Assembly: GCA_943735955.1 (NCBI GenBank)
Contig: OX030959.1
Coordinates: 1,321,225 to 1,385,224, forward strand
Direction: 5' to 3'
Source of the DNA: Piscicola geometra
Taxonomy: Eukaryota > Annelida > Clitellata > Hirudinida > Piscicolidae
DNA: 64,000 nucleotides
Position numbers and translations under genes: made by a program. Below are positions 45,004 through 63,700 of this stretch, in pieces; position 1 is the stretch's first letter; each line of letters begins with the position of its first letter. The notes under the pieces were generated by a model that saw only the letters and a program-made list of their open reading frames with translations, had not been told where the DNA came from and ran no database searches.

Positions 45004-48000
45004 TGTGTGTGTGTGTGTGATGTTTGAACGTGAAGGTGGAACCTTTATGCAGGGGGATGTGTGCAAGAAGCAAATCACATTTGAAGCAGTTGCAAACCTC
45101 TTGAGTTCAGTGCGTGAGTGGTCGATGCAGTAGTTGTAGAGGAGGAGTTGGTTGGCGTGGCAGACGAGCAGGAAGGCGTCCATGTAGAAGAACTGAGAGT
45201 GACTGATGCCTGTGCTGAATAGCTCCTGGTGGGAGGGGAAGAGTGAAGGAAGGGTATAGGTGGGAAGAATGAAGGAAGGGTATAGGTGGGAAGAGTGTGG
45301 AGAAGTGTGGCAAGGATATGGAAAAGTGTGGAGAGGGTATGGAGGTGTGCTAAAAAAGTGTGGCAAGGGTGGTGAAGATAGACAAAAAATATATGTTTCC
45401 AGCGGCATACGAGAAGAGAGAAACGAAGACACCTTTTTAGGAGCCTTCTTGAGGTTTCCTTCGACAGCCTCCATGCGCATGACCACACCCTCGTGTGACG
45501 TCACACAGCAGACCTTGTCCTCCCCTCCCGAGATGAAGAAGTGCCCATCGTTGCTGCAATGCACTGAGTTCACCGCGCCACTGTGTACTGTCCGCATGAA
45601 TGCGTGAGGGAATGCATGGGTGAATGAATACATGAATGAGTGAATGTAGGAGTGAATTTATGGGTGAATGAGTGAATGTATGGGTGAATGAGTGAATGTA
45701 TGGGTGAATGAATACATGAGTGAGTGAATGCATGGGTGAATGAATACATGAATGAGTGAATGTATGGGTGAATGAATACATGAATGAGTGAATGTATGGG
45801 TGAATGAATACATGAATGAGTGAATGTATGGGTGAATGAATACATGAATGAGTGAATGCATGGGTGAATGAATACATGAATGAGTGAATGTATGGGTGAA
45901 TGAATACATGAATGAGTGAATGTATGGGTGAATGAATACATGAATGAGTGAATGTATGGGTGAATGAATACATGAATGAGTGAATGTAGGAGTGAATTTA
46001 TGGGTGAATGAGTGAATGTATGGGTGAATGTATGGGTGAATGAGTGAATGTATGGGTGAATGAATACATGAATGAGTGAATGTATGGGTGAATGAATACA
46101 TGAATGAGTGAATGCATGGGTGAATGAATACATGAATGAGTGAATGTAGGAGTGAATTTATGGGTGAATGAGTGAATGTATGGGTGAATGAATACATGAA
46201 TGAGTGAATGTATGGGTGAATGAATACATGAATGAGTGAATGTATGGGTGAATGTATGGGTGAATGAATACATGAATGAGTGAATGTATGGGTGAATGAA
46301 TACATGAATGAGTGAATGTATGGGTGAATGAATACATGAATGAGTGAATGTATGGGTGAATGAATACATGAATGAGTGAATGTATGGGTGAATGCATGGG
46401 TGAATTCATACATGAATGAGTGAATGTATGAGTGAATGTATGGGTGAATGAATACATGAATGAGTGAATGTATGGGTGAATGTATGGGTGAATGAATACA
46501 TGAATGAGTGAATGTATGGGTGAATGAATACATGAATGAGTGAATGTATGGGTGAATGAATACATGAATGAGTGAATGTATGGGTGAATGAATACATGAA
46601 TGAGTGAATGTATGGGTGAATGAATACATGAATGAGTGAATGTATGAGTGAATGCATTGGTGAATTCATACATGAATGAGTGAATGTATGAGTGAATGTA
46701 TGGGTGAATGAATACATGAATGAGTGAATGTATGGGTGAATGTATGGGTGAATGAATACATGAATGAGTGAATGTATGGGTGAATGAATACATGAATGAG
46801 TGAATGTATGGGTGAATGAATACATGATTGAGTGAATGTATGGGTGAATGAATACATGAATGAGTGAATGTATGGGTGAATGCATGGGTGAATTCATACA
46901 TGAATGAGTGAATGTATGAGTGAATGTATGGGTGAATGAATACATGAATGAGTGAATGTATGGGTGAATGTATGGGTGAATGAATACATGAATGAGTGAA
47001 TGTATGGGTGAATGAATACATGAATGAGTGAATGTATGGGTGAATGAATACATGAATGAGTGAATGTATGGGTGAATGAATACATGAATGAGTGAATGTA
47101 TGGGTGAATGCATGGGTGAATTCATACATGAATGAGTGAATGTATGAGTGAATGTATGGGTGAATGAATACATGAATGAGTGAATGTATGGGTGAATGTA
47201 TGGGTGAATGAATACATGAATGAGTGAATGTATGGGTGAATGAATACATGAATAAGTGAATGAATACGTGAATGAAGGCATGAATGGGTGAATGAGTAAA
47301 TGAATGTATGAATGAGTGAATGAATGTATGAATGAGTGAATGAATGTATGAATGAGTGAATGAATGTATGAATGAGTGATTGCATGCATTAATGATTGAG
47401 TGAAGGTTTTTTTTGAATAGCACATGAGAACACAACCTTGCAGCGACTTGTGCAGAGTAGGCGCTTCCTTGTGCTTGATGAGGCTCACCACTCCATCGCA
47501 TGCAGCACACACTAGCGTCTTGTCGTCTGTCGGTATGTGCTCATCTCGTCAGACTACAGTCTCCACACTTTTATACGCAGGGCTTTTGAAAAATGAGAAT
47601 AATGTAGAAAGGTTTCACGACGTATGTTGCTTGCCTTGGCGCATTATAGATAGACGTTATGTTTATTTTTTAAGGAGACAGCAAAAGTGGGGTAATCTTT
47701 GTAAATAAACTGTGTAATGGGAAGTAGCGTGACTGACTGACTTGCATAGAGGATGTGGTGGATGGGGGCTGCAGAGACAACCAAACGTTCCACCACTTGC
47801 ATCTCCTTCAACTCACCAACACGATGGTCCACCTGCCATTCATCCATCGGAGAATACACTGACACCATGGATGCATGAGACGCCAGGTTAGTGGCTGTCT
47901 TGTCAGGCTTTCTGTGGGGTATGCTTGGTCTCATCAGCTGATCAGTGAGAATGGAGCTTCCAGTGAGAGCGTTAGCGACCTTTTTTGGTTGTATCCCGAT

Positions 48001-51000
48001 GACTTGATCTTCTGAGCGAACGTCAGCGGCTGTTTGTCGAGTATTCTACCCTTCTTGTCCAAGCCACCCAACTTCACGTCTGTTCATTCATTGTTAACTA
48101 GTTATGGCTCATTTAAAATAATGATACAATTAATAAAATTATAAATATAAATAATAACATTTATTATTATTTAAATACTTACAAACCGATATTATCCTTG
48201 CACAACACTCACTCATGGTGTCGAGACCACGGTACAACTGCATGCCTTGCACTGGAAGCCTCAGTGTCATTTGAGTTCTCAACGCCCCTCCAGGCTGACT
48301 GGCGGTCCTGTGGCAAGAATGCATGAAGATGAGAAGATGGATATTATTTTATTATATATTTTTCTTGAAATTGATGAAAAAGCGCTATAGAAATTTTTTT
48401 GACTTTTTGATTTTATTTTCTCAATAATATCATATTCAAGTGTTATTTATTATTCCGTTTTTTCTTTACATTAACCAGATTATTATTATCCGCCATTTAA
48501 CATTCTTAAAAAGATGGATAGACGATGAGGGTGGTGAATGGAGAGAGAGAACGTTCAAAAGCAGTAAGCAGTCACTCTGAGAGGACGGACAGAGGAGTGT
48601 TGATGGGCGCTTCGTCGGAGGAGGCAGAACGCAGGGTCAACGAGAAGAGATGCAGTTTCGTCGCGCCTTCCTCGCTCACCAACAGCCACATCTGAGCACC
48701 AATGATGCATGATTGTATGCATGAATAGACTCTTAATAGAGACGCACAGTTTCCATCGAATGGGTGCTTAATAGTGACGCAATGTATTCATGCATTTCGT
48801 GTCGTTAATCGAAGTTCTTTGGATGCCTTGTCAGACTGGTGCTGGCACTCTCTCAGCAGCATGCCACCAGGCAGCCATGTGTCCTCTTGTGGTTCTGCGT
48901 GGTGGAGTGGAAGGAAGATGCTTTGAGGTGGTGAGGCTTCCATGCGACAGAATTATTTCCAGCGTGAATGTTTGCTTGTCGATGAAGCGTTGGTGTATGT
49001 GAAGGGTGTTTAAGAAGCAATCAAATAATATTTGATTATTTTTTATACTCAATGAAATATATTTCTATAGCGCTTTTTATTAAATTCAAAAAAGCATGCA
49101 AGCACTGTTTTGTGACCAAACGAACGGTGAATAGGCGATGCTGAGACGAGGAGGAGGGTGTGAGCGTTGAAGAACATGACGTTCTCCTGCGTGCCCACTG
49201 CCATCATCACCAGGCCACTGGGGTGGTAAGTGAATCAATGCAGTGTTGGAGCTATTTGCTGACGCCACGTTGATGATACGCGTGGTTGTATTGTACTGTA
49301 TTTTACTGCAATAAAAAGTGTTACTATATTCTGTTCCGATAAAGCGTTACTCTTGCTGGAAGGCCTGTGTTTGCTTGTTGGACTTGGTTCTGAAGAAGCA
49401 GACACACAAGACCACGACTGCATTGGTGGAAGACTTGTTGCCTTGGTTGCTGTTGCTGGCCTTGCTGACGTCGATCTTGTCGACCAGCTTGTAACTCCCG
49501 CCCTCGCTCGAGTCGAAAGACATCAACTGCAGGTGTTGTCGTTGTTTTATTTATTCTATTGAGGGGGAACATCAGTGCATGGTTAGTTTGTTTAGAGGCA
49601 CAATTATTCAAATTAAGCTGATAGGCGCCTATAGAATACATCATATTATTTGAAGGGATCAACCGTTGAATCTGAAGAGATAACGATGAGTTGTTGGAGA
49701 TGGTGGTTGACGGAGAGAGAGAAGGGAGGGTGAGGGGGGAAGAGGGAGGATTGGTGGATGGTGCTGAAGTTCTGCAGATCCCACACCTGTAACGGGGTTC
49801 AATTTAAAAGGCATGAAGCCTTAAGAAACATTCATTAACTAAAATAGTCGATCAAAAAAGAAAACACAAAGCTATAAATTACAATTACATAATAATAATA
49901 TTCATAATTAAACTCGTTGTGATCATCACCACTCTATTATCCCCATCATCATCACCACCATTATCACCATGATCTTCATTATTAACACCACTAACATCGT
50001 CATCAACATCATTACAATCTACATCATCACCACCATCATCATCATCACCACCATCACCATCACCACCATCCTCTCACTATAAAGGTCCTGTCGTCTGCTA
50101 CAGAGGCCAAGTGCTGCATGCGCAAGAACTTGACGTCAGTCACTCGTCTCTGGTGCGTCTGCAGCGTCGCCCTGAAGTCTCGTGTCTGCACATACAATAT
50201 ATGTATATATTGTTTATATGTGTATATATTGTTTATATATGTATATATTGTATTATATATGTATATAGTGTATATATATGTATATAGTGTATATATATGT
50301 ATATATTGTATATATATGTATATATTGTATAATACAATTAAAATCCTTTTTAATTAATTAACTATGTATAATATTTTTTATCTCGATTTATTTATGCTTC
50401 ACTGCTTCCACACGTAATCATGGAGTTAAAAGTATTTTATAAATTATTTTCATACACACACGCACATACTTTGACGTCACACATGTACACACATACCTTG
50501 ACGTCACACACGTACACACTGCACAAGACAGCAGCGGCAAGCATACTTCCATCTTGGTTGGCCCCCAGACATGAGACGTGCTCTGGTGAGCTTTGAGGCC
50601 AGAAGAAGGGAATGAGAATGTTGAAAAGCAAGGCAAGAAGAATATAATGAAGAACTTGAAATCAAGTTTTGAAACATGTATCTTGTGTATTTGAAAAAGC
50701 ATACAAACATGCTTCAAAACTTCCAACAAATAGAGGGTGGTTGTTACACAGAATAAATATATTTTAAGTAAAAATCGGTAACTCACCTGCAAATCACTCT
50801 GCCTCTTATATCTTTCTCGTCTGTTTAACGAGGTTTTTCGTCAGAAAAAGAATTATTAAAAATTAAGAAAAAACAAAATTACCTTGAGAAGTGACCCTCT
50901 CAAAGCTGGATGTCTTCCACTGGATGATGCAGTCGTCTGCCGCAGAAAAGAGACTTTTCCCCTCAAGAAGCAATGCACTCACATCTCTGCTGTGTCCTTC

Positions 51001-51270
51001 CAGATGCAGTGGCTGTGTGTCCAGGTGTTAATCTCACTCAATTATTGACCACGCACTTCTTTAACCATGAATTGAAACATATGAATGTAATTAATGTTTA
51101 ACTATTAAATAATAATTTATTAAACGCACGAGTAACTCTAGGCGGTCAAGGCACCAGACTGCGATGCTGTTACCGCCATCGGAAGCAGCCAGGTACTCTG
51201 AACTGGCGTCGAATTGACGATTGGAAAGTGCTTTGGCAGTCAGCAGTGTTTTCTTCTTTACAATATTCAT
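42657..51270 (-). CDS. WDR27: WD-repeat protein, WDR27-like (21 exons, 755 aa)
   Basis: Predicted scaffold of WD40 beta-propellers. Exons: 51270-51130, 51012-50883, 50820-50787, 50590-50497, 50185-50078, 49786-49664, 49526-49351, 49217-49148, 48691-48591, 48307-48183, 48079-47980, 47911-47742, 47526-47437, 45587-45433, 45225-45098, 44954-44857, 44702-44642, 44344-44216, 43173-43083, 43014-42916, 42701-42657, all in phase. WD blades are visible as AVWCLDRLELL, DDCIIQWK, HLASVADDRTFIVWDLQ, QVYDFNQE, DSLKLWDVR, CGRYIATGSEDKATYVYDV and AGTNDGQLEVFG at the very end. A linker near 375-395 (GRILDKQPLTFAQKIKSSGY) recalls the region between the two propellers of WDR27. WD family is certain; the WDR27 name rests on remembered motifs and a length near the human 820-830. 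The weakest joins are around exons 8-9. The tail-to-tail gap to CPSF2 is 618 bp. Confidence 0.8.
43325..44222. repeat. 27-bp minisatellite, about 33 copies, in WDR27-like intron 18
   Basis: Tandem 27-bp units with few variants. On the gene (minus) strand each unit carries GCAAAAGTAACAGTGCTGTT. The first unit overlaps the end of exon 18 and its donor (AA|GTAACA at 44,216), so every unit carries a copy of that splice-site sequence. Unit length being a multiple of 3 keeps several frames open. Confidence 0.95.
44360..44450. repeat. (CAT)n/(CAC)n tract
   Basis: Imperfect trinucleotide tract in WDR27-like intron 17, just upstream (minus) of exon 18. Confidence 0.88.
44573..44602. repeat. (AT)n microsatellite
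   Basis: About 15 AT dinucleotides in WDR27-like intron 17, followed by TATA-rich DNA. Confidence 0.9.
44955..45018. repeat. (TG)n microsatellite abutting a WDR27-like splice acceptor
   Basis: On the minus strand it reads (CA)n and ends as the CAG acceptor of exon 16 (exon starts 44,954). Confidence 0.94.
45600..47395. repeat. Large nested minisatellite filling WDR27-like intron 13 (about 1.8 kb)
   Basis: Built from a 4-bp TGAA/TGAG base motif arranged in 32-bp units (core GAATACATGAATGAGTGAAT then GTATGGGT). In the right half these group into a 228-bp higher-order repeat: the same junction (GAATTCATACATG) recurs at about 46,660, 46,888 and 47,116, with a shifted copy near 46,400. The array takes up nearly all of the 1,849-bp intron and gives long open frames (HSFMYSFTHTF repeats) that are not genes. 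Confidence 0.95.
49276..49308 (+). mobile_element. Short retroposon-like box with TTGTA tail, copy C (WDR27-like intron 7)
   Basis: Reads ACGTTGATGATACGCGTGG followed by TTGTATTGTACTGTATTTTA on the plus strand, i.e. inverted relative to copies A, B and D. Very short and diverged; assigned by similarity of the box and its tail. Confidence 0.35.
50198..50335. repeat. (TATATG/TATTG)n tract
   Basis: TA-rich repeat with regularly spaced GTATATAT units in WDR27-like intron 4. Confidence 0.85.
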
Positions 51271-51653
51271 TAATTAAAAAACGTGTTTTTATTAACCATT
51301 TATATCATAATAAATTGTTTCACCTCTTTTATACACGCTTCTAAATTTTACATTGTAAGACTCGATTGCCTTAATGTTGCCATTAGAAACAGGGATGAGC
51401 GGTTGCAGTTGACGACGATATTTGATGATTCTAAGGCAATGAAGTATTTCACAATTTTACATTTATTGGAGTGTTCACGATTTCAAAATGATACAAATTC
51501 AATAGAAATACACGGCTAGATCAACTATTTAACCAAGACTTATATCGGATACTTGAGCCTAAAAAGCATTAAAATATCAAGACATACGGCAGCACTACTA
51601 GGCGTACAACTCCTACAGACCACAATAGACACCACACACTGCAATCAAATGAG
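51271..51653. other. Short spacer between tandem genes ATAD3 and WDR27-like
   Basis: 383 bp separate the ATAD3 stop from the WDR27-like start, both on the minus strand. It must hold the ATAD3 3' UTR and the WDR27-like promoter. I see no AATAAA for ATAD3 here. Confidence 0.55.
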
Positions 51654-57695
<6,042 letters not shown>

Positions 57696-59551
57696 CTTTG
57701 AGCAGTTATGTGCGGTCAAAGTTTAAACGATAAAAGGGTTAGATCAGGTTTGCATAGAAATAAAATAATAGTTTTTTATTTCATTAAGTTTATGATCATA
57801 TTGTAAGATGAATCTTTTCTTTTTTCAAATGTAATAACAACTTGAATGTATTTTTTATAACAAATAAATCATGTACAAAAATTGACTTCAAGACATTTTA
57901 ATTCATGATGAAAGTATCATCATTAAACAAATATTTTGGATGCATGAAAAATAAATCAATTAAATCAATATAAATGGTGGAAAGACTTCTTTTAGATTAA
58001 AACATATATTTTAAAATCCATATTTAATTTGTGCAAATTCAGAATGAAACAAGATACTATGGCATGCATTCAACAAGGCTCCAGACAAAATCAGCAGCTG
58101 ATATAAATCTAGAAGATAATTATTGAAAAATATTTTATGAATCAAAGAAAAGAATATTTACAGTTTTTAAGTATTAGATAAGTTAATTGAGCTTTTCATC
58201 AAGTTTAATATAACTAAAAATAGAAAGAACCCAATATTTCTTTAAATAACATAGTATGTTACATACACTTAAGGGTCTGCTGAACAGGACTTACGTCAAA
58301 GATCATAATGATTCACTATGTAACTGTACAATGCTTTCTCACGCACACATCCGCTTGCAATTAATCCCGTACACAAACTTACACATCAAAGAATTTGTAA
58401 CACAAACGGCAAATACATTTTCCCACAAAGGGCGAAATATTATTTGTAAAACATTGAAGCTATCAAATCGTGTGAATAACTCATCGGAGATTTAATCACT
58501 TGTCATTTCTTAAATGATTCAACATGCCGCCATGTGAAGTACCTATGTAACAAGTCAAATAACTTTTTGAAACATGTCGTGAGGTAGCTTTCACTCACCT
58601 ACATACACATCATACACGCACACAAGTTCTAGTGAGAATACAATTACAACGGCTTAAAGAGTGTAACTTTAATGAGTTGACTGTTCTGGCGTGTTCACTG
58701 CTTCTACCTGTTCGTGCACTTGCCTTGTTTTGTTTTCCCTCTCCAAAAGATATTTCTTGAGATCTGTTAGAGTATAAATATAGTGCATATTTTGACGGAC
58801 CTTGTAAACAAACAAAGCTCAAACAATGGAGTGGCAGCAGCTGGGAAGAAGAGCAATAGTATTGGTACATTCTTTAAAAGTCTTTGTTTCAGCTGTGCAG
58901 TAAGCCTGGATACCGCTTCACTTTCGTTCAATTTGAGGGATTACCCATGGAAATGGAATAGGCAGGAAACGAGTTTAAAAGTTGAACTTAAATTCAAACA
59001 AATGAATTATAATAGTATGAAAATAAATAATAATAACAACAACAATAACATCAAGATCCTTTTCTTAAGACAATAAAAAGTGCAAAAGAAGAGGTCAAGG
59101 ACTGCCTGAACAAGTAGTGTCACAGTGCCTGGAAGAGTGAGTGAAGGGCAATCAGGCAGTGTGCTGATGTAAGTGTCAACGTCACAGAACACACGTCAGG
59201 CAACTTTTGTGTGCTCACATAAGCGAGTAAAGTCCATATAGAGACATTGCAGGCTCAGATGTATCAGTTTGTGACGTGAACGATTGAAAGAGATTTCGCT
59301 AGCACCGTCTACCGCACAACATCCTCAACCTCTTGTTGCTAAGAAACAACGTTGCCACAACAAAGACTGCACTTTGGATTAGAAAGACTGGATTAATCTG
59401 AAGTATTTCATTCGATAAACTAGAAACTTGAGTAAGCCAATTAGGCCACACCTTCTGTGCAAGACATTGTAACACTTGTGCCTACCACACTAATCGTAAT
59501 AGTCTCAACAACAAAAACATCAACATCAACAACAACAACATAAGCCACAAC
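57696..59551. other. AT-rich stretch upstream of ATAD3
   Basis: Should contain the ATAD3 promoter near its left end. Beyond that I see only AT-rich DNA and short open frames without family features. Confidence 0.5.
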
Positions 59552-59962
59552 ATGGACAGCCTTCCCACGTACAGAAAGTCTTTCTCGATAGAGGAAGAAG
59601 AGGAGGAAGAAATGGATCTCTTCCGGAGGCCTTTTCGCAGACCTTCAAATGCCTCAACACGGCCCAGATCGGGCGTTGAACCATCGATGCAGCGGTTCGA
59701 CTCCTCGTCAAGCCTCAACCACATGCCCAGCTTCCTGCGGCAGTCGATCAGGGACCTCAAGAGTTTGGTGCACAAGAGAACCTCCAAGGAAGCCTCCCTA
59801 CCGCCCAGTGGCAAGGAAGTTCCCGATGAAGTGACTGCATCAAACCTCTCCCTCAACACCAGCAAGAAGTCTTTCTTGAGGTTCTCATATTTCTCATGCA
59901 CCACTCTGCACCAACGTCCTGCAAAGAGCACTGACACAATGCAACGCAAGACTTTTTGCTAG
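59552..59962 (+). CDS. Hypothetical 136-residue Ser/Arg-rich ORF
   Basis: I do not recognise this protein. The ATG has a good animal context (CACAACATGG) after CAACAACAACA-rich leader-like DNA, and the local composition is more GC-rich and codon-like than the flanks. The protein starts MDSLPTYRKSFSIEEEEEEE, then has a basic, Ser-rich stretch (FRRPFRRPSNASTRPRS) and a region like FLRQSIRDLKSLVHKRTSKE that could form an amphipathic helix. It has no signal peptide or membrane segment. A 155-codon frame is also open on the opposite strand (59,949-59,482), so coding status is uncertain. It could be a single-exon gene or the first exon of a longer one. Confidence 0.4.
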   Translation: MDSLPTYRKSFSIEEEEEEEMDLFRRPFRRPSNASTRPRSGVEPSMQRFDSSSSLNHMPSFLRQSIRDLKSLVHKRTSKEASLPPSGKEVPDEVTASNLSLNTSKKSFLRFSYFSCTTLHQRPAKSTDTMQRKTFC

Positions 59963-60361
59963 AGTGAACAAATATGCGCTTAATGAAGGGCGTTAAAAAA
60001 GTTTTTAGACTACCAATTGTGCACATCCAATATGTATGGTTTTTGTTGCCGCTCTCATTAGCATCTCTCATCGTCAGTATCTTATCGACAACAACACTCC
60101 ATCACCACTCCAGCCTAACCTCTCCAATTGCAAAGATTGCCTCATCAAAACTCTGCATATAGTTTCTCTTTAACGATTGATTATACATCAATACACTCAT
60201 TCACTCACTCATCAACCACCTTACATGCAGTATCGGCCCTTCTTCTGTCCTATCGCTCCACCGTCATCAATCAACACCACCATACTGCCACCCTCATTTC
60301 CTCTGAAGCACTCTAAAACACAAGAACTAGCAATAAAGTACTCATAATCTTGCCACTAATC

Positions 60362-60538
60362 GCATTCTTTATCATCACCATCATCATCATCGCCATCATC
60401 ATCATCCTCATCATCATCATCATCATCATCGCCATCATCCTCGCCATCATCATCGTCATCATCATCATCCTCATCATCCTCATCATCATCATCATCATCA
60501 TCGTCATCATCATCATCATCATCATCAGCATCATCATG
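60362..60538. repeat. (CAT)n trinucleotide tract
   Basis: About 175 bp of CAT with GCC/CTC/GTC variants. Confidence 0.93.
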
Positions 60539-60689
60539 GTAGTGTAGATGTTTTCGTCTTGCAATCAGTCTACTACAGCGCTACTCTCCACTTAATCATC
60601 ACCGCATGCCAGGCTGTCATATTGCGTAGCCACCCTCCCCCTTCTTTCCGTGCAGTAATACATCCAAGAAATTCTTACCCCTCGAGCGA

Positions 60690-60778
60690 AATTATGGTGT
60701 ATTATTCAATACATTACAACGACGAGTATTATTAAGGAGGCGTAAACCTAAACGAGTTTTCAAGAGCGCGCTACACCA
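60690..60778 (-). mobile_element. Retroposon-like box, copy D
   Basis: A short ATTCAATACATTACAA tail remnant (60,690-60,710) is joined to a box (60,711-60,778) with GACGAGTATTATTAAGGAGG and GCGTAAACCTAAACGAG, similar to copies A and B. The tail here is very short. Confidence 0.45.
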
Positions 60779-63700
60779 GCTAACCACACTGCCATTACAT
60801 TTCCATTCGGTTACATGCACTGAAGATGGCGTCTTCAAACACCCTCAAACCATCCGCCCAGTCGTCTGAAACACAAGAACGACTCTAAAGGCGGGAAGAA
60901 GGGATGCATGCGAGCTGCTGATGGCGCCTACAGTCGCTCCGAGTTTGACTGTGAGTTTGATCATTTCATGAAGATCCGAAATAATTACTTGTTTTTCAAT
61001 GTCAAAATGGAATAAAAAAGATGTAACAGCGAAAAATAGATAGTTAAATCGGAGGTAGACCCTTTTGTTTTAGCAAGTTTCAGAAATCGCCTTATTGGAA
61101 AACTTCTAAGAACAAGAAAAAAAGGGAAAATGCACACTATACACGGTGTTTTACGGTAATAAGAATGACGTGATGAATGTGTAAAAGAGAATTTTTAGAC
61201 GCAGAAAGTTCAATATAAGTGCCTGCGAGTTATATTGCTTGGAACCTAGTGACCTATCACATTTGAAATGTGAAGAACACACTTAAAATAGCGAACGCTT
61301 ATAACTAACTCATGCATTCTTTGGAACTGATATCGATGATTAATTAAGAGTAGATTTCCTTTCGGTGGCATGTATCTGGTGTGCTTGTTAAATAGCAGGG
61401 TTACACGACAAGCAGCCTGCATACCACAAGGCAACACATTATAATAGGGTGAACGTTTTTGTGAATTCGTCTAGAGTAATAAAGTGGAGTAATTACTCGC
61501 TTAGTCATCCATTTACAGCATGCCCTGAACGACCACAGACTATATTATCAGCAGGGTGGGAATAGATTAGCATTAAGAGATAATCTATGTAAACATACAG
61601 TTTGTGACATACAAAAACTTTATAAATACACAGAGTCAGCATAAAAAACCACATATACACATACAAACATAAATGTATAAACACACATCGAAAACACATG
61701 TTTACATCAATAAAATGTGTGTGTGTGAATCAACTTCTCCCAAAGTATTACTCCATGCATTGCATCGACGCAGAGCTAAAGTCTAAATACTATCCTAATA
61801 AAACCACTTTGATCGGATATGTTATTTGCGAAGTTTTTGAAAAAATGATGAAAATGTAAATATTAATTTTTTTAATTAATCTTATGTGTTTAAAAGTAAA
61901 CATAAGCTGTGATTGAAAGAAGTTTGGGTTTTAAATAGAATAATGATGTCGGTTGTGAGTTGATGAAAAATCATGTTATCGAAAATAAAACACAGAAGAA
62001 CAAACTCGGATCATTGTAGGAATTCAATAAATTTTTTCTATATTTTCTATAAACAATATTTTAAATCTTTAGAAACAATTTCGCTGTTTCGCCATGATTG
62101 CACTTCCACTACCCAGTACGCAATGACGAGTGCAAGGACAACAAGCAAACGACAACTGAAAATACTTCATTTTTGCGATACCCTCTCCAATCACCATCTA
62201 CAGCTCTATCCACATCTCAGGTTTGCATAGTTTTTATATAATAAAAAAATACATTTTTATAGCTCACAATTTAATTAATAAAATCATTATTTTTAACTCT
62301 TTTTATTTCATTTTGGACTTATTTGTAGACTTTGAAATAAGAACCAATAAATAGGAATGAGCTGTTTGGTAAGCTAAGGTCCTTAGCCTAAGGATGTGCT
62401 GTGCATCAATGAAGTTTGAATTCCTTTTAATTGCAAGTCTCAGAGAGAATATTTCTTAATAAAATTAATTAAAGTTAATTAAAGTTTAAATTTATGTAAA
62501 AACATTTTCAATATTAGTATATTGAGGGAAAATGGGATTTTAAGCAATGTGCTGCTAGAAATGACCACTAAAAGTTGGTTAATTTTGGTTTTTAAAATGA
62601 ATTAAAATTTGAAAAGTATAAAATGAGAGAAGGGTGAATGAACTGAAATGGCATTTGAGAAGAGCCTTAAATGCAGCGCATGAAGGATTAGAAGACATTC
62701 TCTAGCTGATGCCTATTCATTATGCTTTCAATTAGACAGGAAATATTCATGAAATGTGTTTAAAAATAGAATGGGGTGTAATTTTTAAAAGGGTTCGAGG
62801 GTGGCGTTATAGTGCTTGATCCTTTAGACCACTTTTTTGTATTCACAGATCTGCATGATCTATTGACCACTACATACAGGGAAAGATGGAGGCGGTGATG
62901 AGGGAGGTCGAGGTGGGTGAGGCGAGTCCTGAAAGTGTGAGTGTGTGTGTGTGTGTGTGTGTTTATGTGATTGTGTGGGTGTGTGTGTGTGTGTGTGAGT
63001 GTTGTATGTTATTTGTGTGTGAACTTTATGAGAGTTGTGTGTGTGAGTAAGAGGTGATTTTGTTGCGTGTGAGTGGTGTATGATGATGAAGATTAGTGAT
63101 AGTGGTGATGATGAGGAGTGATTTTGATGATGATGATGATGAGGAGTGATGAGGATGATGAAAATTAGTGATGGTAATGAGGGAGAGAAATGATGTTGAT
63201 GTGATATTGTGATGGCAATGATGATGTCAGTTTGGCTATGATGATAATTTTGAGTCAATTATAAAGTCATTTCTTAGAAAAGTAAATAAATATTCGGTGG
63301 GTAATTGACAAAAATACTCAAAAATAGACTTGCGTATGGGTTCTGAGGAGAATGAATCATCAGCTCTACTCATGCCTCTCCTGAGAAGATGGCATCATTG
63401 TGAACAACACTGTTATCAGCACTTAAAGCTTTATGATCATTACTACAACCACATTCACGCCAGCAAACCTCCCTCCTCTTTTCATCTTTCAACTCTACTC
63501 TCACAATCGCACCACTCCTTCTCTTTCCTCCACCATTCCACCACCACATCCCCCCTCAAAATCACACCTTCAAACCCCCTTCTTCCCACAATCACACCCC
63601 ATACGTCCTTCACAATAACACCCCATACGTCCTTCACAATCACATTCCATACGTCCTTCACAATAACACCCCCTTACTTCCCTTACACCACCAAAGCCCA

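Noticed and set aside
45437..47512. Long minus-strand frames with HSFMYSFTHTF repeats
   Set aside because: Minisatellite in WDR27-like intron 13; the flanking exons join in phase across it.
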